Assembly (NCBI GenBank): GCA_022822245.1
Contig: JAJECB010000227.1
Location: 1-8,280 of the forward strand
DNA length: 8,280 bases
DNA from: Gammaproteobacteria bacterium
GTDB taxonomy: Bacteria; Pseudomonadota; Gammaproteobacteria; HK1
Direction: 5' to 3'
The notes beneath the pieces were generated by a model. It was not told the DNA's origin. It searched no databases and saw only the letters and a list, made by a program, of their open reading frames with translations. The position numbers were made by a program, and so were the translations under genes. The first letter of the stretch is position 1; every line of letters begins with the position of its first letter. Below, one piece after another: positions 1 to 4,649 of the stretch.

Positions 1-428
1 CGCTCCACCTCCTCCACCGCCACGCCGCCGTAGGACGGCACGATAAAGCGCTCCACCACGCTCCTGTACATCCTCTGCGTGCTCTCCTTGCAGCGCACGT
101 CGACATGCTCCGCTAGATACCGCGCGGCAAGCTCCGCCACCGTCACCGAGCCCCGCTCCACCGGCTCCTCGCCGCTCTTGATGCGGTTGATTGCAAGGGC
201 TGCTTCCTTGCGCGCCTTGTCGGCGGTGATCACCCCGTGGCGCCCGAGCGTCACCCGGCGCGACTTCCCCCGGTGCCGGGTCTGAACCACGTAGACCTTC
301 GACCCCGACGGATAGACCCTCACCCCGAAGCCCGGAATGCGGTCGTCCCAGAAGACCGCGTCGCGGTCCTCCACCGAGAGCGCATCCACGGTGCGCTTGG
401 AGATGGTGCGGTATTTGAGCTTGGCCAT
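1..428 (-). CDS. Tyrosine recombinase (phage-type integrase), N-terminal part, cut by window edge
   Basis: This is the first 142 residues of a site-specific tyrosine recombinase, read from ATG at 428 to the left edge with no stop. Residues 1 to about 85 match the arm-type DNA-binding domain of P4-like integrases (DUF4102). Visible landmarks are KRTVDAL (11-17), the run DDRIPGFGVRVYPSGSK (28-44) and RRVTLGRHG (57-65). Residues from about 95 (TVAELAARYL) begin the helical core-binding domain. The catalytic domain with its R-H-R-Y residues lies outside the window, so activity cannot be judged. The start is supported by AAGGGG (435-440) six bases upstream. The protein would integrate and excise a mobile island by recombining att sites. 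Its 5' end faces the junction with hyuA about 390 bases away, so the element body should extend to the left. Codon use is less GC-rich than in the genes to the right, in line with acquired DNA. Confidence 0.9.
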   Translation of the reverse strand, partial: MAKLKYRTISKRTVDALSVEDRDAVFWDDRIPGFGVRVYPSGSKVYVVQTRHRGKSRRVTLGRHGVITADKARKEAALAINRIKSGEEPVERGSVTVAELAARYLAEHVDVRCKESTQRMYRSVVERFIVPSYGGVAVEEVE

Positions 429-434
429 GCGATG

Positions 435-440
435 CCCCTT
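435..440 (-). promoter_or_regulatory. Ribosome binding site of the integrase
   Basis: AAGGGG on the minus strand lies six bases before the ATG at 428. It fixes this ATG as the integrase start. The start also agrees with the usual beginning of the arm-binding domain. Confidence 0.6.
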
Positions 441-442
441 GT

Positions 443-457
443 CGAGAACGGTTCTCG
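443..457. repeat. 15-bp perfect palindrome upstream of the integrase (possible operator)
   Basis: CGAGAACGGTTCTCG is a perfect odd-length palindrome centred on base 450. It ends two bases upstream of the integrase ribosome binding site. A repressor dimer bound here would block integrase transcription or early elongation, so autoregulation or control by an element-encoded repressor is plausible. No protein is known to bind it; the symmetry is seen and the role is inferred. Confidence 0.45.
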
Positions 458-470
458 TCGCCTCGGAAAG

Positions 471-488
471 CGTTCGGTCACGCGGTGA
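471..488 (+). repeat. Left copy of an 18-bp inverted repeat
   Basis: This site reads CGTTCGGTCACGCGGTGA. Its partner at 567-584, read on the minus strand, is CGTTCGGTCAAAGGGTGA. They match at 15 of 18 positions, with ten perfect at one end, five perfect at the other and a three-base variable core. This two-block layout suits a DNA-binding protein, such as an integrase arm domain or an excision factor, rather than chance. The function is inferred. Confidence 0.4.
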
Positions 489-489
489 T

Positions 490-494
490 GGAGG
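490..494 (+). promoter_or_regulatory. Shine-Dalgarno-like site of the 25-codon ORF
   Basis: GGAGG lies five bases before the ATG at 500. It is the main reason to take the tiny ORF seriously. Any G-rich patch in this DNA could look like this by chance. Confidence 0.25.
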
Positions 495-499
495 GGACG

Positions 500-577
500 A
501 TGGCACAGAGCGAAGCCGGCCGAAGCCCGGCAGAACGCGGAGTTGGCATCGTGGTCCTCATCATCGTCACCCTTTGA
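500..577 (+). CDS. Possible 25-residue hydrophobic small protein
   Basis: An ATG at 500, preceded by GGAGG with five-base spacing, opens a 25-codon frame ending at TGA 575-577. The first 14 residues are polar (MAQSEAGRSPAERG). The rest, VGIVVLIIVTL, is a short hydrophobic stretch that could enter a membrane but is too short for a standard spanning helix. It is divergent from the integrase, where islands often carry small regulators or toxins, but I recognise no family. It may be a chance frame; the ribosome binding site and the polar-then-hydrophobic layout are the only support. Confidence 0.2.
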   Translation: MAQSEAGRSPAERGVGIVVLIIVTL

Positions 578-584
578 CCGAACG
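567..584 (-). repeat. Right copy of the 18-bp inverted repeat
   Basis: This is the inverted partner of 471-488. The two copies face each other across about 78 bases and bracket the 25-codon ORF at 500-577, whose end overlaps this copy. Confidence 0.4.
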
Positions 585-600
585 GTTTCCCCGCCTCGGA

Positions 601-649
601 TCGCTTGCCGCTTTCCTGCGCACCGTAAGCGTAAGCGCGTCGCAAGCGA
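601..649. repeat. Cluster of four GYAAGCG motifs with an outer inverted repeat
   Basis: GYAAGCG occurs four times within 48 bases: GTAAGCG at 625-631 and 631-637 (tandem), GCAAGCG at 642-648, and GCAAGCG on the minus strand at 602-608. The outer copies form a perfect 8-bp inverted repeat, TCGCTTGC (601-608) and GCAAGCGA (642-649). Clusters of short direct and inverted sites between an integrase gene and its att core are typical of integrase arm sites or excisionase sites. That role is inferred from position and pattern. Confidence 0.4.
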
Positions 650-669
650 CCGGAGGAAACCTCACGGCC

Positions 670-698
670 CTTGTATCATCGCCCAGGCCGGGGTTCAA
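670..698 (-). promoter_or_regulatory. Candidate sigma-70 promoter pointing towards the integrase
   Basis: On the minus strand TTGAAC (693-698) and TACAAG (670-675) are separated by exactly 17 bases. Each matches the consensus at about four of six positions. The resulting leader to the integrase ATG would be about 240 bases. It is weak and may be chance. Confidence 0.2.
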
Positions 699-768
699 GG
701 GGGTGTCGGCGTCCGATAAGCCGTTGTTACATCGCCGAAAATACCAGAAATTATCCCTCCAGGCGTCT

Positions 769-788
769 CGGGGCATCTCAAGGCCCCG
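769..788. repeat. Small stem-loop next to the island junction
   Basis: CGGGGC (769-774) pairs perfectly with GCCCCG (783-788) around an eight-base loop, about 35 bases inside the element from the junction. No T-run follows on either strand, so it does not look like an intrinsic terminator. It could be a structural element of the attachment region. Confidence 0.3.
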
Positions 789-819
789 TCTGTCCCAATC
801 TCCGAAAATCGCTCCCCAT

Positions 820-826
820 TTAAGTG
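820..826. other. Junction between the hydantoinase locus and foreign DNA (probable attachment site)
   Basis: To the right, the minus strand reads the hyuA frame through codons for VDVGGT. To the left, the frame meets TAA (820-822) and resemblance to hyuA ends. HyuA proteins normally continue FTD at this point, so the break lies within a few bases of 820-826. The exact crossover cannot be placed without the uninterrupted gene, because a shared att core may extend into the hyuA side. Confidence 0.65.
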
Positions 827-900
827 CCGCCGACGTCCACCGCGACACGGTATCGGGCGCTCGAATCAGGCATGGTGGGTCGGGATTGCGGCCCGCTCAT
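820..900 (-). pseudogene. hyuA: Hydantoinase A / oxoprolinase subunit, 5' remnant of 26 codons
   Basis: This is the start of an N-methylhydantoinase A (ATP-dependent hydantoinase/5-oxoprolinase large subunit) gene, cut after 26 codons. The remnant ends RYRVAVDVGGT, which matches the first beta strand and phosphate-binding turn of the actin-like ATPase fold; intact family members continue FTD. The ATG at 900 overlaps the hyuB stop as ATGA, the usual sign of translational coupling. A second ATG ten codons in (MPDSSARYRV) is an alternative start. Intact HyuA proteins are several hundred residues long, so this product cannot work. The next codon after GGT is TAA, at the edge of the foreign DNA. 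The remainder may lie beyond the far end of the element, outside the window. Identity from so short a piece rests on the motif and on the partner gene hyuB, which make it fairly secure. Confidence 0.75.
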
Positions 901-2597
901 CGGACGGCGCGGTCGCCCGGGCGCGGGCTCGCCCGGCGCCGCCGGGACACGAAGCCGTCGCGGCGGTCGCGGCGGCGCGCCTCGTCGGGGCGCTCGGCGG
1001 GGTCTCCCCATCCGCCCCCTCCCGCCGCGTGGACCTCGAAGACGGTTCCGGGCGGCACGGGGATGCCCTCGTGCTTGGTGTCGAGGACGGCCGCTCGCCG
1101 CCCGGGGGCGCGCATGAGGTAGCGGTGAGGGAGTCCCGGCTCGCCGCCCATCATGCCGACCGGGCCGTGGCGCGCGCCGTCCCCCGCGGTGTTGGCGACG
1201 CAGGGCTCCGCGGTCTCGACCACGAACTCGAGCTCGCCCCCGGCTCCGCCGACGTAGCGCCCGTCGCCCCCCGAGTCGCGGCGGAACTCGTGGTGGCGGA
1301 AGAAGAACGGGAAACGCACCTCGGCCACCTCGACCGATCCGAACTTGAGGCCGCCCGCGGAGTGCCACTCGCCCGAGTTGTGCCAGCCGTCGCCCCCCGA
1401 GGACGCCCCCGCGCCCGGCCGGGCGTGGAACATGTGCCAGATGAAGTCCCGCCCGTTGCGCGGGTCGCGGCCCTTGAGGGCGATCCGGAGCCGCTTGCCC
1501 CACGCCGCCATCGTCTGTCCCGGGCAGGCCGGGGCGAGGGCGGTGACCACCGCTTCGATGATCTCCTGGCCGCAGTGGGAGGTGGACATGGTGACCGGCG
1601 CCCAGTCGTCCGACCATACGATGGTGCCGCGCTTCGCGACGATCTCGACCGGACGCATGGTGCCGTCGTTCTTGGCCACCTCGGGGTCGAGGAGATAGGT
1701 GAGGGCCATCGTCACCGCGGAACGGGTGTTGGCCCACGAGGAGTTGAGGAAGCTCTGCACCTGGGGGTCGGACTTCGAGAGGTCGACCCGGAGGTCGCTG
1801 CCGGAGACGGTGACCGCGGCCCGGATGGCGATGTCGGGGTTGCCGCGCCCGTCGTCGTCGAGGAGCGCCTCGCCCTCGTAGGTGCCGTCCCGCCAGCCGG
1901 CGATGATCGCCCGGGTCTCCGTCTCCGCCGCGTCCAGGATCCGGTCGGCGGCGGCCGCGATGGTGTCCGCCCCCAGCTCCCCGACGAACTCGAGGAGGCG
2001 GCGCTCCCCGAGGCGCACCGAGCCGATCTGGGCCGACAGGTCGCCGAGGAAGTCCCGCGGGTGTCGGACGTTGACCTCCAGGAGCCGCATGACGTCCTCG
2101 CGGAGCTCTCCCCGGTCGTAGAGGCGAAGGGGCGGCACCCGGAGTCCCTCCTGCCAGATCTCGGTCGCCGAGGCGTTGTAGGCACCGTAGGTCGCGCCCC
2201 CGATGTCGGAGTGGTGCGCCCGGTTGAGGGTCCAGAACAGGAGCCGGCCGTTCGCGAAGACGGGAAGGCACGCGGTGAGGTCCGGCAGGTGGCTCCCCCC
2301 GTGGTAGGGGTCGTTCAGCAGGAAGACGTCGCCCGGGTGGATGTCGTCCCCGAAGGCCTCGAGGGTCGCGAGGGTGGAGGAGGGCATCGCCCCCACGTGG
2401 ACCGGGATGTACTCCGCCTGGGCGACCAGCTCGCCCTTCGCGTCGGTGATCGCGGTCGAGAAGTCGCGGCTCGAGTTCAGGATCTGGGAGAACGAGGTGC
2501 GAAGCATCGCCTCTCCCATCTCGTCCACGATGCCGACGAGGCGGTGCTGGACCACGGACACGGTGATCGGATCGGGCGTGTTGCGGGCTGCGGTCAC
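897..2597 (-). CDS. hyuB: Hydantoinase B / oxoprolinase beta subunit family protein
   Basis: This 566-residue protein belongs to the HyuB family, the partner of HyuA in ATP-dependent opening of hydantoin or 5-oxoproline rings in the cytoplasm. Family landmarks run in order: MGEAMLRTSFSQILNSSRDF (27-46), the block from AQAEYIPVHVGAMPSS (59-74), GDVFLLNDPYHGGSHLPD (89-106), RAHHSDIGG (126-134), TEIWQEGLRVPPLRL (145-159), and near the C-terminus GGGGWGDP (about 526-533). The histidine- and aspartate-rich blocks are probably the metal or substrate site, by analogy with the family. GTG at 2597 is preferred because CGGAG lies six bases upstream and because homology begins soon after; the frame is open to an ATG at 2687, but the extra 30 residues are low-complexity. 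It follows the permease genes on the same strand after 133 bases and overlaps hyuA. The exact substrate cannot be read from the sequence, and acetone carboxylase-like enzymes share this fold. Confidence 0.92.
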   Translation of the reverse strand: MTAARNTPDPITVSVVQHRLVGIVDEMGEAMLRTSFSQILNSSRDFSTAITDAKGELVAQAEYIPVHVGAMPSSTLATLEAFGDDIHPGDVFLLNDPYHGGSHLPDLTACLPVFANGRLLFWTLNRAHHSDIGGATYGAYNASATEIWQEGLRVPPLRLYDRGELREDVMRLLEVNVRHPRDFLGDLSAQIGSVRLGERRLLEFVGELGADTIAAAADRILDAAETETRAIIAGWRDGTYEGEALLDDDGRGNPDIAIRAAVTVSGSDLRVDLSKSDPQVQSFLNSSWANTRSAVTMALTYLLDPEVAKNDGTMRPVEIVAKRGTIVWSDDWAPVTMSTSHCGQEIIEAVVTALAPACPGQTMAAWGKRLRIALKGRDPRNGRDFIWHMFHARPGAGASSGGDGWHNSGEWHSAGGLKFGSVEVAEVRFPFFFRHHEFRRDSGGDGRYVGGAGGELEFVVETAEPCVANTAGDGARHGPVGMMGGEPGLPHRYLMRAPGRRAAVLDTKHEGIPVPPGTVFEVHAAGGGGWGDPAERPDEARRRDRRDGFVSRRRRASPRPGDRAVR

Positions 2598-2603
2598 GGG
2601 GTG

Positions 2604-2608
2604 CTCCG
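2604..2608 (-). promoter_or_regulatory. Ribosome binding site of hyuB
   Basis: CGGAG on the minus strand lies six bases before GTG 2597. It decides the start against the longer ATG-initiated frame from 2687. Confidence 0.55.
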
Positions 2609-2637
2609 ATGGTGGCGGACAACGGGAGGGCGGGGGG

Positions 2638-2656
2638 CGGGCGGCTCGACCGCCCG
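2638..2656 (-). repeat. Stem-loop between the DppC-like gene and hyuB
   Basis: CGGGCGG (2638-2644) pairs with CCGCCCG (2650-2656) around a five-base loop. It lies in the 133-base gap after the DppC-like gene and before hyuB. No T-run follows, so it is more likely a message-stability or attenuation hairpin than a full terminator. In DNA this GC-rich, a seven-base stem may also be chance. Confidence 0.3.
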
Positions 2657-2730
2657 AGCGACCGGCTTTCGCGGGAGGATATCGCATCGCGCCGGAGAAG
2701 CGCGCCGCGGTCCCGCCCCTCTTCCGGTGT

Positions 2731-3555
2731 TCACCGCTCCGTCACGAGCGTGGGATCGAGCACGTCGCGAAGCACGTCGCCCAGCATGTTGAGCCCGAGG
2801 ACGGTGGCCGCGACGGCGACTCCGGGAACGAGCGCGGTCCACGCCGCGACGTCGAGGTAGTCGCGCGAGGCCTGGATCATGAGTCCCCAGGAGGGGGTAG
2901 GAGGCTGGGTCCCGAGACCGAGGAAGGAGAGGGCGGCCTCGGCGAGGATCGCGAAGGCGACGGAGATGGTCGCCTGCACGATGACCGGGGCCATGATGTT
3001 CGGCACGATGTGCAGCCGGATGATCCGCCAGTTCGACGCACCCTGCGAACGCGCCGCCTCGACGTAGGGAAGCGCCGCCACTCGGAGGGTTTCGCCGCGA
3101 ACGATGCGCGAGAGGTAGGGAGAGAAGGCGATGCCGATGGCGAGGATCGTGTTGGGAACGCTCGGCCCGAGCACGGCCGAGATGGTGAGCGCGAGGAGCA
3201 GCACGGGGAAGCTGAGGAGAGTGTCCACGAGCCGCATCAGGGAGTGGTCCGTCCAGCCTCCGAAGTAGCCCGAGACGACGCCGAGGGGGAGGCCGACGAC
3301 GAGGCTCAAGGCCACCGCGAGGACCGCGATGACGAGCGAGGTGTGGGCGCCGAGGAGCACCCGCCAGACGAGCTCGCGCCCGAGCTGGTCGGTCCCGAGC
3401 GGATGGGCGAGCGACGGCGGCTTCAGCCGTGCGAGCACGTTGATCTTCGTGGTCAGCTCCTCGGGGACGAGGAAGGGCGCCCCGATCGCGGCCAGGGCGA
3501 AGACGGCCACGAGGGAGAGGCCGATGAGTGCCTTGGGGGTGAGAAGGACCCGCAC
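2731..3555 (-). CDS. ABC importer permease, DppC/OppC type
   Basis: This 274-residue inner-membrane permease subunit belongs to a peptide/nickel-type ABC importer and pairs with the DppB-like protein encoded just upstream. Residues 9-30 form the first membrane helix. The family motif HPLGTDQLGRE lies at 51-61, further helices follow at about 70-95, 110-130 and 132-146, and a final hydrophobic stretch near 240-258. The cytoplasmic EAA loop that docks on the ATPases is YVEAARSQGASNWRIIRLH (164-182), followed by IVPNIMAP. GTG at 3555 is chosen because it begins five bases after the DppB-like stop and gives the family's usual N-terminus. Longer in-frame starts would run antisense-like low-complexity sequence through the upstream gene. 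Substrate is unknown; linkage to hyuBA suggests a cyclic amide or small peptide. Confidence 0.93.
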   Translation of the reverse strand: MRVLLTPKALIGLSLVAVFALAAIGAPFLVPEELTTKINVLARLKPPSLAHPLGTDQLGRELVWRVLLGAHTSLVIAVLAVALSLVVGLPLGVVSGYFGGWTDHSLMRLVDTLLSFPVLLLALTISAVLGPSVPNTILAIGIAFSPYLSRIVRGETLRVAALPYVEAARSQGASNWRIIRLHIVPNIMAPVIVQATISVAFAILAEAALSFLGLGTQPPTPSWGLMIQASRDYLDVAAWTALVPGVAVAATVLGLNMLGDVLRDVLDPTLVTER

Positions 3556-3560
3556 GGTCC

Positions 3561-4502
3561 CTATTCCAGCCGGACCCGTGGGTCGATGAGGGTGTAGAGC
3601 ACGTCGACGACGAGGTTCGCGAGCATCACGACGGCCGCGATCACGAACACCGTCGACTGGATGAGGGGCACGTCCCGGTTGAGCAGGGCCTGGTACGTGA
3701 GCCAGCCCATCCCGGTGTAGTTGAAGAGGCTCTCGATGACGATGATCGAGCCGAACAGGTAGCCGAGCTGGAGGCCGGCGACGGTCACCACCGGCGAGAT
3801 GGCGTTGCGGAGCGCGTGCCGGAACACTACCGCCCCGTGGCCGAGCCCCTTCGCCCGGCACACCCGGATGAAGTCCTGGCCCAGCACCTCGAGCATGGCG
3901 GAGCGGGTCATGCGGGTGAGGTGCGCCATGAGGCTGAGCCCCAGCGCGGTCGCGGGGAGGAGCGCGTGCCGGAACGCGAGCCAGAAGTCCTCGGTCGGCG
4001 AGGCGTACCCGGACGAGGGAAGCCAGCCAAGTCCCCGGGAAATCAGCAGGATGAGCACGATCCCCCAGAAGAAGTCGGGGAGGCTGATGCCCGCGAGGGC
4101 GAGGCCGGAGCCGGCGGTGTCCTGCCACCGGTCGCGGTAGACCGCGCTCACGACCCCGAGCGGGATCGCGGTCGCGAGCGCGATGAGGAGCGAAAGGACC
4201 ACGATCATCGCGCTCGCGGTCACCTTCTGGCCGATGAGGGCGGCGATCGGTTCCTTGTACCGCAGGCTCACCCCCCAGTCGCCGGTCAGCATGCCGCCGA
4301 TCCATCGGCCGTACTGCTCGATGAGGGGGTCGTTGAGCCCCAGCGACTCGCGAAGCCCGGCGAGCGCGGTGGGGTTGCTCTGGGTCCCCATGATCATCAT
4401 GGCCACGTCACCCGGGAGGATGTGGGTGATCGCGAACGTCACGATGGAGATGAGAAAGAGGGTGAGGACGAAGAGCGCTCCACGCCGGGCGAGATAGCTC
4501 AT
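3561..4502 (-). CDS. ABC importer permease, DppB/OppB type
   Basis: This 313-residue inner-membrane permease has the standard DppB layout. A first helix (8-28) is followed by HILPGD (27-32) and a periplasmic region. Helices then lie at about 97-120, 134-156, 178-195, 235-257 and 283-304. The EAA loop is FIRVCRAKGLGHGAVVFRHALRN (211-233, docking on the ATPases), and the C-terminus DPRVRLE is typical. The length matches the family. The ATG at 4502 gives the expected N-terminal MSYLARR; the Shine-Dalgarno is weak. The gene lies 147 bases after the binding-protein gene, behind a strong stem-loop, and almost abuts the DppC-like gene, so the two permeases are surely co-transcribed. Confidence 0.94.
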   Translation of the reverse strand: MSYLARRGALFVLTLFLISIVTFAITHILPGDVAMMIMGTQSNPTALAGLRESLGLNDPLIEQYGRWIGGMLTGDWGVSLRYKEPIAALIGQKVTASAMIVVLSLLIALATAIPLGVVSAVYRDRWQDTAGSGLALAGISLPDFFWGIVLILLISRGLGWLPSSGYASPTEDFWLAFRHALLPATALGLSLMAHLTRMTRSAMLEVLGQDFIRVCRAKGLGHGAVVFRHALRNAISPVVTVAGLQLGYLFGSIIVIESLFNYTGMGWLTYQALLNRDVPLIQSTVFVIAAVVMLANLVVDVLYTLIDPRVRLE

Positions 4503-4584
4503 GGTCGGCTACCGGCGCGCCCCATCGCCGCACTTCCCACGGGTGCGCCTCGAGTCATTCCAGGACGTCCCGCGCCAGCGGAAT

Positions 4585-4613
4585 GGCCGGGCGCTCCGTC
4601 GGAGCGCCCGGCC
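4585..4613 (-). terminator. Strong 13-bp stem-loop after the binding-protein gene (attenuator or stability hairpin)
   Basis: GGCCGGGCGCTCC (4585-4597) pairs perfectly with GGAGCGCCCGGCC (4601-4613) around a three-base loop. It lies 37 bases past the solute-binding protein stop and about 83 bases before the DppB-like start. No U-rich tail follows on the minus strand, so complete intrinsic termination is unlikely. In binding-protein operons such a hairpin commonly protects the upstream message or ends part of transcription, giving more receptor than permease. The structure is seen; the role is inferred. Confidence 0.6.
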
Positions 4614-4649
4614 GCGTGCGGGCGGAACCTTCCCGTCGATTCAGGAGCG

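Larger units (their letters stand above)
429..819. other. Gene-poor edge of an integrated element, rich in short repeats
   Basis: About 390 bases between the integrase start and the broken hyuA hold no convincing gene except possibly one 25-codon ORF. The stretch contains the 15-bp palindrome, a pair of 18-bp inverted sites, the GYAAGCG cluster and a small hairpin, listed separately. Composition falls towards the junction (31 G or C of 60 in 721-780), unlike the host locus. I see no tRNA gene or tRNA fragment: a GGGTTCAA string at 691-698 resembles a T-loop, but its flanks do not pair. The layout, an integrase with repeat-rich DNA beside a gene cut in mid-motif, fits the attachment-site end of a genomic island. 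Confidence 0.6.

Noticed and set aside
681..720. Possible tRNA 3' end (GGGTTCAA string)
   Set aside because: The bases flanking the T-loop-like string do not form a five-base stem, and no acceptor or anticodon arm can be drawn around it.
567..848. 93-codon minus-strand ORF crossing the hyuA junction
   Set aside because: It begins inside hyuA in a different frame and continues into the repeat-rich element DNA. The sequence resembles no family I know, and there is no convincing ribosome binding site. It looks like a chance frame in the less GC-rich patch.
337..1122. 261-codon plus-strand ORF spanning the integrase start, the element edge and hyuB
   Set aside because: It crosses the island junction and lies antisense to two real genes, with an Arg/Ser/Pro-rich translation typical of a shadow frame.
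1029..2792. 587-codon plus-strand ORF
   Set aside because: It is the antisense shadow of hyuB, rich in Arg, Gly, Glu and Val as expected from complementing GC-biased codons. hyuB itself has clear family motifs.
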